Shown here one piece after another: positions 9,483-18,604 of a DNA stretch of 64,000 bases (position 1 is the first letter of the stretch; the number at the start of each line of letters is the position of its first letter). This DNA comes from an uncultured Aquimarina sp. (GTDB lineage Bacteria > Bacteroidota > Bacteroidia > Flavobacteriales > Flavobacteriaceae), in NCBI GenBank assembly GCA_947502885.1, contig CANNBP010000015.1, positions 1 through 64,000 of the forward strand. The letters run 5' to 3'. Under the pieces are notes generated by a model, which was not told the DNA's origin, made no database searches, and saw only the letters and a list, made by a program, of their open reading frames with translations. Made by a program: the position numbers and the translations under genes.

Positions 9483-12400
9483 TTATCTATTGATATAAAG
9501 GTAATCTGATCGTTTTTTTGTCTCGCCTGTATTAGTTTTATAGGTTAAGACATAAAAATAGGTTCCGACTGGTAACTGTCTATCTTTGCTAATAGTTGCT
9601 CTACCATTTGATTCTCCTCTGAAGTACTCTCCATTAATACCATACCCTAAAGCATCGTAAACTAGCACCCCCCAACGGTTAAATATTTTTAACTCATTAG
9701 CTGGGAAATTTTCAATATTTCGGATTACCAAAACATCATGATCACCATCACCATTTGGTGTGACCACATTAAATACCTCAAGCTCATCCTCTACATTTGT
9801 ATCGACATTATTGGGTTCTAAATAATCAGGGATACCATCGCCGTCGACATCAGAAGCGTCATCAGGAATACCATCTCCGTTAGGATCAGATGTTTCTTCA
9901 TCTATATTAATCCCATCTCCATCATCATCTATATCCAAGTAATCAGGAATATTATCTCCATCTGTATCATCATTTGTTGGATCTCCATCACCATTTACAT
10001 CTTCTTCGATAGTATTTATACCATCACCATCATCATCTATATCCAAATAATCCGCTATTCCATCATTATCAGAATCCTGAGTGTCACCTGTTAAAGGATC
10101 TCCATCTTCATCACTATTTGGATTTTCATCTTCTGTCAAAATACCATCACCATCATCATCAGTATCTAAATAATTAGGGATACCATCGCCATCACTATCA
10201 TCTCCAATAGGACTACCATCTATATCAACATCTTCATTGATTGTATCTACTCCATCTCCATCATCATCTATATCTTGAAAATCACTAATCCCATCTCCAT
10301 CACTATCCATTGGAGTAAAGTTTACCTCTCCATTATCTGGAGTCGTTTGTATGTCATCAGCAATTCCATCAATCCCAAAAGGTCCATCTAATTGTCCATC
10401 ATTATTAACATCTAATCCTTCATTACCTGATTCTATCAAATCAAGGACACCATCTCCGTCAGAATCGAGATCTAAACTATCTATAATACCGTCACCATCT
10501 GTATCCAGTGTTGGATTTCCTCCTTGCTCTACAGTATCAGGAATACCATCATTATCATCATCCAAGTCAATTGAATTAGGGATACCATCACCATCACTAT
10601 CATCTCCTTCAACCGTAATAGTTACTGTAGCATTAGTACATACATTTGGAATTACAGCAGTATTACATACTTGATAGATTACAGTAACTGTAGTACCTCC
10701 TTCTCCTGAAGCAGCTATATAAAACATCTCTCCAGTTAAGGGATCAAAAGTAATTGTACCTGTAGCAGTTCCACTTCCTGTATCGGTGATCGCAGTATTG
10801 ACTCCTGGCAAGAAATCATCATTAGTAAGCACATTTACTGTAGCTGTGGTTCCTTCTACAACGGCTAATAGATCATCCATAGTAGTCGGTACTAATGGAT
10901 TTGGATCACTAACATCTGGGTTACCATCATTATCATCATCGGTATCAGTAACATCTGGAGTACCATCATCGTCCGTATCAGTTTGTACTGTAATACTTAC
11001 TGTAGCATCCTCACAAACATTTGGTGCTACTCCTGTATGACATACTTGATAGATTACAGTTACTGTAGTTCCCTCTTCGCCTGCCGCTGGTGTATAGTCC
11101 AACTCTCCTGTTAAAGGATCAAAAACAACTGTACCCGTCGCAGTACCTCCAGTTTGGGTGATACTCGTATTGACTCCTGATACAAAATCATCATTAGTAA
11201 GTACATTTACTGTAGCTGTGGTGCCTTCTACAACGGTTAATAGATCATCCATAGTAGTCGGTACTAATGGATTTGGATCACTAACATCTGGGTTACCATC
11301 ATTATCATCATCGGTATCAGTAACATCAGGGGTACCATCATCGTCCGTATCAGTTTGTACGGTTATGTTTACCGTTGCATCCTCACAAACATTTGGTGCT
11401 ACTCCTGTATGACATACTTGATAGATTACAGTAACAATAGTGCCTTCTTCGCCTGCTGCTGGTGTATAGTCTAACTCTCCTGTTAAAGGATCAAAAACAA
11501 CTGTACCCATTGCAGTACCTCCTGTTTGGGTGATACTCGTATTGGCTCCTGGTACAAAATCATCATTGGTAAGTACATTTACTGTAGCTGTGGTTCCTTC
11601 TACAACGCTTAATAGATCATCCATAGTAGTTGGTACTAATGGATTTGGATCACTAACATCTGGGTTACCATCATTATCATCATCGGTATCAGTAACATCT
11701 GGAGTACCATCATCGTCCGTATCAGTTTGTACGGTTATGTTTACCGTTGCATCCTCACAAACATTTGGTGCTACTCCTGTATGACATACCTGATAGATTA
11801 CAGTTACTGTAGTTCCCTCTTCGCCGGCTGCTGGTGTATAGTCTAACTCTCCTGTTAAAGGATCAAAAGCAACTGTACCCGTTGCAGTACCTCCTGTTTG
11901 GGTGATACTCGTATTGGCTCCTGGTACAAAATCATCATTGGTAAGTACATTTACTGTAGCTGTGGTGCCTTCTACAACGCTTAATAGATCATCCATAGTA
12001 GTTGGTACTAATGGATTTGGATCACTAACATCTGGGTTACCATCATTATCATCATCGGTATCAGTAACATCAGGGGTACCATCATCGTCCGTATCAGTTT
12101 GTACGGTTATGTTTACCGTTGCATTCTCACAAACATTTGGTGCTACTCCTGTATGACATACTTGATAGATTACAGTAACAATAGTGCCTTCTTCGCCTGC
12201 TGCTGGTGTATAGTCTAACTCTCCTGTTAAAGGATCAAAAACAACTGTACCCATTGCAGTACCTCCTGTTTGGGTGATACTCGTATTGGCTCCTGGTACA
12301 AAATCATCATTAGTAAGCACATTTACTGTAGCTGTGGTTCCTTCTACAACCGTTAATAGATCATCCATAGTAGTTGGTACTAATGGATTTGGATCACTAA

Positions 12401-14894
12401 CATCTGGGTTACCATCATTATCATCATCGGTATCAGTAACATCTGGAGTACCATCATCGTCCGTATCAGTTTGTACTGTTATGTTTACCGTTGCATCCTC
12501 ACAAACATTTGGTGCTACTCCTGTATGACATACCTGATAGATTACAGTTACTGTAGTTCCCTCTTCGCCTGCTGCTGGTCTATAGTCTAACTCTCCTGTT
12601 AAAGGATCAAAAGCAACTGTACCCATTGCAGTACCTCCTGTTTGGGTGATACTGGTATTGACTCCTGGTACAAAATCATCATTAGTAAGTACATTTACTG
12701 TAGCTGTGGTTCCTTCTACAACCGTTAATAGATCATCCATAGTAGTCGGTACTAATGGATTTGGATCACTAACATCTGGGTTACCATCATTATCATCATC
12801 GGTATCAGTAACATCTGGAGTACCATCATCATCCGTATCAGTTTGTACGGTTATGTTTACCGTTGCATCCTCACAAACATTTGGTGCTACTCCTGTATGA
12901 CATACCTGATATATTACAGTTACTGTAGTTCCCTCTTCGCCTGCTGCTGGTGTATAGTCTAACTCTCCTGTTAAAGGATCAAAAGCAACTGTACCCATTG
13001 CAGTACCTCCTGTTTGGGTGATACTCGTATTGACTCCTGGTACAAAATCATCATTAGTAAGTACATTTACTGTAGCTGTGGCTCCTTCTACAACGCTTAA
13101 TAGATCATCCATAGTAGTTGGTACTAATGGATTTGGATCACTAACATCTGGGTTACCATCATTATCATCATCGGTATCAGTAACATCTGGAGTACCATCA
13201 TCGTCCGTATCAGTTTGTACTGTTATGTTTACTGTTGCATCCTCACAAACATTTGGTGCTACTCCTGTATGACATACCTGATATATTACAGTTACTGTAG
13301 TTCCCTCTTCACCTGCTGCTGGTGTATAGTCTAACTCTCCTGTTAAAGGATCAAAAGCAACTGTACCCATTGCAGTACCTCCTGTTTGGGTGATACTCGT
13401 ATTGACTCCTGGTACAAAATCATCATTAGTAAGTACATTTACTGTAGCTGTGGTTCCTTCTACAACTGTTAATAGATCATTATTGGCTGTCGCCGTTACA
13501 TCATTAGGATCTGTAACATCTGGATTACCATCATTATCATCATCAGGATCACACCCATTTAAATTGGCATCATTATCAGTATTAGGGCCTATTTCAAGAA
13601 AATCTTGAGTTAAGTTAGCATTGGTATCTATAGGAGTGCTATATGATGCTCCAATAACCGTTCCGTCACTATTAGTTGCTGGTGGGTTACCTGTTCCAAA
13701 ATAACCATTACCATCTGCATCTGCAGTTTCTAAATTATAAGCTTCATTAGCATCAGAACACATATCACCATCAGAATCGTCATCCAAATGGTTCGCAATA
13801 CCATCACCATCATTGTCAAAAGTGGATTCTACAGCATTATTCACATCTCCAATAGCTGCATTATTATCATCATCATCTAAATATAGTGGTACGTTATCAC
13901 CGTCAGTATCTGTATCTGGATCCACTCCACCAGATTCTACCGTATCTAAAATTCCATCATTATCATCATCTAAATCATTAACAGCATCAAATTTTCCATC
14001 TCCGTCAGAATCGTAAGCTGCTCGAAATACTTTAATAAAAACTCCTGAGTCAAGACTTGAATCTCCAACATCGGCTAATGCCATCTTCATAGTATAGGTA
14101 ACACCAGAAGTAAGAGGTAAGGTTGCAAAAAGTTTTACACTAATACCATCATATTCTATAAATACTGGTCCAACCGCACCATTATTATTATCTATATGCA
14201 ATCCTGATTGAGAGAAATCACAGGCAGTTCCATCTGCCGCAGTTCCTGAAGTTCCGTTATTTATCGTGTTTACCGATACTATAGCATTATTAGGTAACAA
14301 AGCAATATTTTGAGTAGAGGCCAAATCACCTCCTGAAACAAAAAAACCGAACGCATCATTAAACCTAGAACAAACATATTCTGGGTATTCATCAGATGCA
14401 AATTGATATTCTATGACTACTCCATCTCCATCTGTAGCAAAATCAAATTGAAATGCGGCTGTATCAAAATCTGCCGTTGAGTCAATAAGATTTAAATCTG
14501 GGTCTGGACCACCATCAACCTGATTAACAGTTGTTCCAGATTGATCATTACTCGTAAATGCTGTTGCAACATCTCCTGTGGTAAGAAAAATACCGCTTTC
14601 TAATTGCAAATTCGCGCCCGTAACTCCATTTTCGAAAGTTCCGAATTGATCAGTGGCACCATAAAGAATTTGAGGACTTGTAACCGAAACACCAATACCT
14701 AAAATTTGATCACGAAGATCTGTGGCATTAGCAGCACTATTTGTTATCGTTGCCTGGCTATAAGAAAGCCCTAAACAAAACAATAGAACTCCGAAGAGAA
14801 TTAGTCTTCTTTTTTTAAATGTTTTTACAGAAACTACTTTAGATTTTCTAAGTAGCATAGATTTAATACCTAAGGGAGCAGTATTTTTTTTCAT
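9483..14894 (-). CDS. Giant T9SS type B surface protein with eight 124-residue repeats
   Basis: About 1800 residues. The N-terminal region carries a long basic signal sequence ending near LFCLGLSYSQA, then a choice-of-anchor L-like domain (YQFASDEYPEYVCSRFNDAF, GFFVSG). Aspartate-rich TSP3-type calcium-binding motifs (DSDGDGKFDAVNDLDDDNDG) precede eight near-identical units (LLTVVEGTTATVNVLTNDDF to SDPNPLVPTTMD). Another aspartate-rich tail precedes the C-terminal gliding-motility/T9SS type B sorting domain (VVTPNGDGDHDVLVIRN, LKIFNRWGVLVYD, VGTYFYVLTYK). The expected route is Sec export, then T9SS passage across the outer membrane and surface attachment. The frame is open to an ATG at 14978, but the ATG at 14894 (MKKNTAPLG) gives a more normal signal sequence. 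It probably forms an operon with porP/sprF and the OmpA gene. Role inferred: adhesion or gliding. Confidence 0.92.
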   Translation of the reverse strand: MKKNTAPLGIKSMLLRKSKVVSVKTFKKRRLILFGVLLFCLGLSYSQATITNSAANATDLRDQILGIGVSVTSPQILYGATDQFGTFENGVTGANLQLESGIFLTTGDVATAFTSNDQSGTTVNQVDGGPDPDLNLIDSTADFDTAAFQFDFATDGDGVVIEYQFASDEYPEYVCSRFNDAFGFFVSGGDLASTQNIALLPNNAIVSVNTINNGTSGTAADGTACDFSQSGLHIDNNNGAVGPVFIEYDGISVKLFATLPLTSGVTYTMKMALADVGDSSLDSGVFIKVFRAAYDSDGDGKFDAVNDLDDDNDGILDTVESGGVDPDTDTDGDNVPLYLDDDDNNAAIGDVNNAVESTFDNDGDGIANHLDDDSDGDMCSDANEAYNLETADADGNGYFGTGNPPATNSDGTVIGASYSTPIDTNANLTQDFLEIGPNTDNDANLNGCDPDDDNDGNPDVTDPNDVTATANNDLLTVVEGTTATVNVLTNDDFVPGVNTSITQTGGTAMGTVAFDPLTGELDYTPAAGEEGTTVTVIYQVCHTGVAPNVCEDATVNITVQTDTDDDGTPDVTDTDDDNDGNPDVSDPNPLVPTTMDDLLSVVEGATATVNVLTNDDFVPGVNTSITQTGGTAMGTVAFDPLTGELDYTPAAGEEGTTVTVIYQVCHTGVAPNVCEDATVNITVQTDTDDDGTPDVTDTDDDNDGNPDVSDPNPLVPTTMDDLLTVVEGTTATVNVLTNDDFVPGVNTSITQTGGTAMGTVAFDPLTGELDYRPAAGEEGTTVTVIYQVCHTGVAPNVCEDATVNITVQTDTDDDGTPDVTDTDDDNDGNPDVSDPNPLVPTTMDDLLTVVEGTTATVNVLTNDDFVPGANTSITQTGGTAMGTVVFDPLTGELDYTPAAGEEGTIVTVIYQVCHTGVAPNVCENATVNITVQTDTDDDGTPDVTDTDDDNDGNPDVSDPNPLVPTTMDDLLSVVEGTTATVNVLTNDDFVPGANTSITQTGGTATGTVAFDPLTGELDYTPAAGEEGTTVTVIYQVCHTGVAPNVCEDATVNITVQTDTDDDGTPDVTDTDDDNDGNPDVSDPNPLVPTTMDDLLSVVEGTTATVNVLTNDDFVPGANTSITQTGGTAMGTVVFDPLTGELDYTPAAGEEGTIVTVIYQVCHTGVAPNVCEDATVNITVQTDTDDDGTPDVTDTDDDNDGNPDVSDPNPLVPTTMDDLLTVVEGTTATVNVLTNDDFVSGVNTSITQTGGTATGTVVFDPLTGELDYTPAAGEEGTTVTVIYQVCHTGVAPNVCEDATVSITVQTDTDDDGTPDVTDTDDDNDGNPDVSDPNPLVPTTMDDLLAVVEGTTATVNVLTNDDFLPGVNTAITDTGSGTATGTITFDPLTGEMFYIAASGEGGTTVTVIYQVCNTAVIPNVCTNATVTITVEGDDSDGDGIPNSIDLDDDNDGIPDTVEQGGNPTLDTDGDGIIDSLDLDSDGDGVLDLIESGNEGLDVNNDGQLDGPFGIDGIADDIQTTPDNGEVNFTPMDSDGDGISDFQDIDDDGDGVDTINEDVDIDGSPIGDDSDGDGIPNYLDTDDDGDGILTEDENPNSDEDGDPLTGDTQDSDNDGIADYLDIDDDGDGINTIEEDVNGDGDPTNDDTDGDNIPDYLDIDDDGDGINIDEETSDPNGDGIPDDASDVDGDGIPDYLEPNNVDTNVEDELEVFNVVTPNGDGDHDVLVIRNIENFPANELKIFNRWGVLVYDALGYGINGEYFRGESNGRATISKDRQLPVGTYFYVLTYKTNTGETKKRSDYLYINR
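10610..13485 (-). repeat. Tandem 372-bp coding repeats
   Basis: Eight units follow an exact 372-bp period: the same motif phase falls at 10786, 11158, 11530, 11902, 12274, 12646, 13018 and 13390. Each encodes one Ig/cadherin-like module plus one TSP3-like aspartate-rich linker. Unit 8 (near 10700) is the most diverged and closes the array. Units 4 and 6 share GANTS, TAMGTVVF and EEGTIVTV, and the matching DNA is 744 bp apart (about 11430 and 12174). That points to duplication of two-unit blocks or to gene conversion. Confidence 0.92.
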
Positions 14895-15238
14895 ATGTTT
14901 ACCTTTTAAGCTGGTTAGGGGTTTATGGGGTATGCTTAAAAGACCAACATAATTATTTAAGAAAAAACTAACAAACAAATAGCATGAAAAACTCTAAAAA
15001 ATATCGACAAAATACAGATATAATCGACAAAAGAGCACTTAACTAAAACATACTTGTACATTTTAGTTAAACAAGAATCATATTCACACTAGCAATTATA
15101 AGGTTACCTTAACTAAATACCCTTAAAAAAATAACTAATATTTATAGATAAGATCATTTTCAAAAAAAATGACTTACATAAAATGATTCACTGAAATATT
15201 ACTTCTATTTATACTATAATTTAAAAGTCCTTTTGAAC
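14895..15238. other. Leader/intergenic region between giant gene and clpS
   Basis: This AT-rich stretch holds the 5' region of the giant repeat gene. Up to 14978 it also holds an in-frame extension that could be coding if the upstream ATG is used. I see no other reading frame, RNA gene or clear promoter pair. Confidence 0.4.
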
Positions 15239-15264
15239 AAAAAAAGACCCATAAACGGGTCTTT
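15239..15264 (-). terminator. Intrinsic terminator after clpS
   Basis: AAAGACCC (15243-15250) pairs with GGGTCTTT (15257-15264) across a 6-nt loop. On the minus strand a run of seven T follows. It starts 25 nt past the clpS stop. Confidence 0.88.
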
Positions 15265-15288
15265 AATTTTATTGATTGTATGATAATA

Positions 15289-15564
15289 CTATACGATTTC
15301 TGCGCTTAGGCCAGCATTTAATAGTTTAGAACATCTCGGCACCAATTCTTCATAAGCACCTGTTTTCACAGTACATTTTCCTTTATAATGAACTAACATT
15401 GCACATTGTTCTGCTTGAACAGGAGTATGCTCACAGGTATATATCAAAGTCTCTATTACATGATCAAATGTATTTACATCATCATTATACAAGACAATTT
15501 CATTATTGCTTAGCTCTACTGGCTTTTCAAGAACTTCTTCTAAAACTTTTTCCTGGGTACTCAT
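15289..15564 (-). CDS. clpS: ATP-dependent Clp protease adaptor ClpS
   Basis: ClpS delivers proteins with N-degron residues to the ClpAP-type protease in the cytoplasm. The product is 91 aa, normal for the family. It has the substrate-pocket motif LYNDDVNTFDHVI (residues 25-37), the helix EQCAMLVHYKGKC and the C-terminal strand AGLSAEIV. It lies 61 bp downstream of prmA on the same strand, an arrangement common in Flavobacteriaceae, and ends in its own terminator. A TATATTTG motif just upstream suggests it can also be transcribed separately. Confidence 0.95.
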   Translation of the reverse strand: MSTQEKVLEEVLEKPVELSNNEIVLYNDDVNTFDHVIETLIYTCEHTPVQAEQCAMLVHYKGKCTVKTGAYEELVPRCSKLLNAGLSAEIV

Positions 15565-15583
15565 AAGAGATAAATTTTTTATG

Positions 15584-15591
15584 CAAATATA
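15584..15591 (-). promoter_or_regulatory. Candidate -7 box of clpS (TATATTTG)
   Basis: A perfect match to the Bacteroidota -7 consensus TAnnTTTG, 20 nt upstream of the clpS ATG. The -33 partner is weak: only TTTA-like bases at about 15615-15619. Confidence 0.45.
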
Positions 15592-15625
15592 CTAAATTAG
15601 TGGACTAGTGCTATGGTAAAACATA

Positions 15626-16465
15626 TTATTTTAAAATATAACAAGCTGCTATCCAGTTATTTCTACTAAGATTTTCTACAAACTTCAAATTATGCTTTGA
15701 ACACTCTGTAGTTATCATCTCAAGATCTTCTTTATAAAACCCACTTAAAAGCAACATACCATTAGGGTTTAGACATGCTACATATTGTTGAATATCATTT
15801 AGCAATATGTTTCGGTTTATGTTAGCGATAATCACATCATAATTTTGCCCCGACAAAAGAGAAACATCTCCTTCATAAACTGATATCTCTTTGCATTTAT
15901 TTCTTACTACATTTTCCTGAGTGTTTAAAAAACACCAATTATCTATATCAATAGCATCTATTGGTTTTGCTCCTCTCATTTCTGATAATATAGCCAAGAC
16001 TCCCGTACCACAACCCATATCCAAAACAGACTTATTTTTAAGTTCTGTTTTTAAAAGATGTTGAATCATCATATGAGTTGTTTCATGATGTCCCGTACCA
16101 AAAGACATTTTTGGTTCTATTACTATATCATATTTGGTATTTGGCTTTTCATGAAATGGAGCTCGCACACTGCATTGATCATCTACAACAATTGGATCAA
16201 AGTTTTTCTCCCATTCTTTGTTCCAGTTAATTTGTTCTATCTCTTCAAATTTAAATTCAATTTCAAATTCTCCAGAGTTTAATACGTAAACACCTTCCAA
16301 AATATCCTCATCCCAATCTTCCTCTTGTATATATGCATTTACTCCTTCTTCAGTTTCAACAAAACTCTCAAAACCAACATAGCCTAATTCTGCTATTAAA
16401 ATTTCGGTACCAGGTTGCAATGGAGAAACTCTAAAGTTATACCCTATATATTTCGTGTTTGACAT
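15626..16465 (-). CDS. prmA: Ribosomal protein L11 methyltransferase
   Basis: Uses S-adenosylmethionine to methylate ribosomal protein L11 in the cytoplasm. The 279-aa chain has an N-terminal substrate-recognition domain (about 1-100), then FGTGHHETT (122-130), the SAM-binding motif LDMGCGTGVLAI (148-159), and VIIANINRNIL (motif IV region). The length and motifs fit PrmA. It lies between tpiA and clpS. A hairpin with a T-run downstream of tpiA suggests that prmA is at least partly transcribed from its own start. Confidence 0.94.
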   Translation of the reverse strand: MSNTKYIGYNFRVSPLQPGTEILIAELGYVGFESFVETEEGVNAYIQEEDWDEDILEGVYVLNSGEFEIEFKFEEIEQINWNKEWEKNFDPIVVDDQCSVRAPFHEKPNTKYDIVIEPKMSFGTGHHETTHMMIQHLLKTELKNKSVLDMGCGTGVLAILSEMRGAKPIDAIDIDNWCFLNTQENVVRNKCKEISVYEGDVSLLSGQNYDVIIANINRNILLNDIQQYVACLNPNGMLLLSGFYKEDLEMITTECSKHNLKFVENLSRNNWIAACYILK

Positions 16466-16506
16466 ATTGGTTCTTTTATTCTTTTCAAAAAATATTTCCG
16501 GATCAA

Positions 16507-16545
16507 ATCAACAAAAAACCTCAACACTAGAGGCTCTTTGTTGAT
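16507..16545 (-). terminator. Intrinsic terminator between tpiA and prmA
   Basis: CCTC (16519-16522) pairs with GAGG (16530-16533), and on the minus strand TTTTTTG follows. An outer stem, ATCAACAAA (16507-16515) with TTTGTTGAT (16537-16545), encloses it. It starts 13 nt after the tpiA stop. Confidence 0.65.
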
Positions 16546-16557
16546 GATATATTATAA

Positions 16558-17310
16558 TCAAATAGCGTTTGTTATAGTTGTAAAGCTCTCTGCATCTAAT
16601 GAAGCCCCACCGATCAATCCTCCATCTACATCTGGTTTTGCAAAAATCTCTTCAGCATTTCCTGGCTTTACACTTCCACCATATAGAATTGAAACTTTAT
16701 CTGCGATAGCTTGTCCATAAGTGTCAGCTATGGTTTCTCTAATAAACTCATGCATTTCTTGAGCTTGTTCTGGAGATGCAGTTTCTCCTGTTCCTATAGC
16801 CCATACTGGTTCATATGCAAGAACTATATTATCCCAATCTGCATCTTTAATATGAAAAAGCCCTTTGGTTAATTGTCCTGCCACTACAGCAAAATGGTTA
16901 CTGTTTTTTCTATCTTTTAATTCCTCTCCGAAACAAAAAATTATAGTCATTTGATGCTCTAATGCCGCATTAACTTTTTCTGCTAACAACTCATCGGTTT
17001 CTCCAAAATAAGCTCTACGCTCACTGTGTCCCAAAATAACCGTTTCGATCCCTATACTTTTAAGCATATTTGCCGAAATCTCTCCTGTATAAGCTCCGTT
17101 CTTAGCCTGATGCATATTTTGTGCTGCAACGATAATCTCTGAAGAACTTAACTCCTCAATAGCACTTTGTAAATTGGTAAATGTAGGTGCAACGATAACT
17201 TTGGCCTGTGGTGTAGTACCTAGTTTCGTTTTTAACTCTGAAAGCAATGTTCTTGTTTCTGTCAGATTATTATTCATTTTCCAGTTTCCTGCTACGATTT
17301 TCTTTCTCAT
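16558..17310 (-). CDS. tpiA: Triose-phosphate isomerase
   Basis: Interconverts dihydroxyacetone phosphate and glyceraldehyde 3-phosphate in glycolysis and gluconeogenesis. The chain is 250 aa, the normal size. It has NWKMN with Lys11, GHSERR with His95, AYEPVWAIGTG with catalytic Glu167, and the phosphate-binding loop LYGGSVKPGN near residue 208. All expected catalytic residues are present. It lies in the folP / DUF1599 / DoxX / tpiA neighbourhood common in Bacteroidota, separated here from the DoxX gene by a transporter permease. Confidence 0.98.
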   Translation of the reverse strand: MRKKIVAGNWKMNNNLTETRTLLSELKTKLGTTPQAKVIVAPTFTNLQSAIEELSSSEIIVAAQNMHQAKNGAYTGEISANMLKSIGIETVILGHSERRAYFGETDELLAEKVNAALEHQMTIIFCFGEELKDRKNSNHFAVVAGQLTKGLFHIKDADWDNIVLAYEPVWAIGTGETASPEQAQEMHEFIRETIADTYGQAIADKVSILYGGSVKPGNAEEIFAKPDVDGGLIGGASLDAESFTTITNAI

Positions 17311-17389
17311 TAATTTTAATTTTATATTTGGTTAAAAGTGTGGTTACAGAAATATTAAATGACGAAGTCATCCTTGCCCATATCAATCT

Positions 17390-17411
17390 ATGCAAAATTA
17401 TCATTTTGCAT
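17390..17411. promoter_or_regulatory. Perfect inverted repeat upstream of tpiA
   Basis: ATGCAAAAT-TATC-ATTTTGCAT is a 9-bp perfect dyad 80 nt upstream of tpiA. On the minus strand it contains TAATTTTG, which matches the -7 consensus TAnnTTTG. No T-run follows it on the minus strand, so it looks more like an operator or promoter element than a terminator for the upstream permease gene. Confidence 0.4.
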
Positions 17412-17524
17412 TTATATTTTAGCTTTTTTTATCCTATATCCGGATCATCTGATTCAAAAAAAATAATTTGATCTCAAAAAAATGTTTTTACTAAGAATAA
17501 AGTAAGATTTACCTCTCTTTTTGA

Positions 17525-18598
17525 TTACATTCTTATTCTCGGGTCTAGCCACCCATATATAATATCTACAATTATATTAATAACAATAAACATAGTTGCA
17601 ACTATTAACACAGCTCCCATGATAACAGGCAGGTCCAATGTATTTAATGCATCTACTATTTCTTTTCCTAATCCATTCCATCCGAAAATATACTCAACAA
17701 ATACCGCCCCAGCTAACATTGAAGCAAACCACCCTGAAATTGCAGTTACTACAGGGTTTAATGAGTTTTTAAGGGCATGTCGCCTAATTACTTGAAGCAT
17801 CGAGAGTCCTTTTGCTTTAGCGGTTCTAATATAATCCTGACTCATCACTTCAAGCAATGAATTACGCATTAGTTGAGTTACAACTGCCAAAGGGCGTATT
17901 CCTAAAACAATGGCTGGTAATATTAAGTTTTTCCATTGAATATAGGTCCCTTCCCCAAAATCATCAACTTCATACAAGCTTCCAGTCATGTTCAAACCCG
18001 TAAATTCTTGTAACACATAACCAAATAACCATGCAAATATAATTGCACTAAAAAAAGAAGGTACACTCATCCCTAAAGTACTTAGCAATTGAATTATTTT
18101 ATCTGGCCATTGATCTTTTGTCAAAGCACTTATGATTCCCAATAAGATTCCGAATAAAATTGCAATACATATAGCAACGACAGCTAATATAGCTGTATTT
18201 GGTAAAGTTTCTTTTATAACTTCGCTAACTCGTTTTCCGTTTTTCTGAAATGACTCTCTTAAGTATGGAAATTTAATGGCCGTTAATGTCTCATTTATTT
18301 CAAACAATCGAACTCCTTTATACTTTGAATCTTCATAAAAAGTAAAATCATCTTGATTTGTACTATGAAAAGAAATCGGAGAGAGATCATTAATATAGTA
18401 TAGATATTGCCTATGAATAGGTTGATCAAAACCGTATTTCTTTCTTACACTTTTAATCTGTTCTTCGGTCTCGTTTTGTCCTAACATCATCTGTGCAGGA
18501 TCTCCGGGAAGCAGTGTAAACAATAAAAAAATAACGGTGACTACTCCTAATAATGTTAGTAATGCATATCCAAGTTTATGAATAAAATAGCTCCCCAT
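17525..18598 (-). CDS. DppB/OppB-type ABC transporter permease
   Basis: A 357-residue inner-membrane permease of the peptide/nickel ABC importer class. The N-terminal signature is LGVVTVIFLLFTLLPGDPAQ. A periplasmic insert spans about residues 70-130, several membrane segments follow, and the cytoplasmic EAA-type loop reads RNSLLEVMSQDYIRTAKAKG. The C-terminus NIIVDIIYGWLDPRIRM is typical. No second permease, ATPase or binding protein is nearby, so its partners must be encoded elsewhere. It starts 6 nt after the DoxX-fusion stop and is almost certainly cotranscribed with it. The substrate cannot be told from the sequence. Confidence 0.9.
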   Translation of the reverse strand: MGSYFIHKLGYALLTLLGVVTVIFLLFTLLPGDPAQMMLGQNETEEQIKSVRKKYGFDQPIHRQYLYYINDLSPISFHSTNQDDFTFYEDSKYKGVRLFEINETLTAIKFPYLRESFQKNGKRVSEVIKETLPNTAILAVVAICIAILFGILLGIISALTKDQWPDKIIQLLSTLGMSVPSFFSAIIFAWLFGYVLQEFTGLNMTGSLYEVDDFGEGTYIQWKNLILPAIVLGIRPLAVVTQLMRNSLLEVMSQDYIRTAKAKGLSMLQVIRRHALKNSLNPVVTAISGWFASMLAGAVFVEYIFGWNGLGKEIVDALNTLDLPVIMGAVLIVATMFIVINIIVDIIYGWLDPRIRM

Positions 18599-18604
18599 AA
18601 CTAA

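Noticed and set aside
10351..14016. A ladder of plus-strand frames of about 84 residues, one per 372 bp
   Set aside because: They lie antisense to the repeats of the minus-strand giant gene and recur only because the DNA repeats. Composition (Ser/Val/Pro/Thr) is what antisense of Asp/Thr/Gly-rich coding gives.
17247..17471. Plus-strand frame across the tpiA start and upstream region
   Set aside because: Its first part is antisense to tpiA, the rest is low-complexity Phe/Leu/Ile, and it runs through the inverted repeat at 17390.
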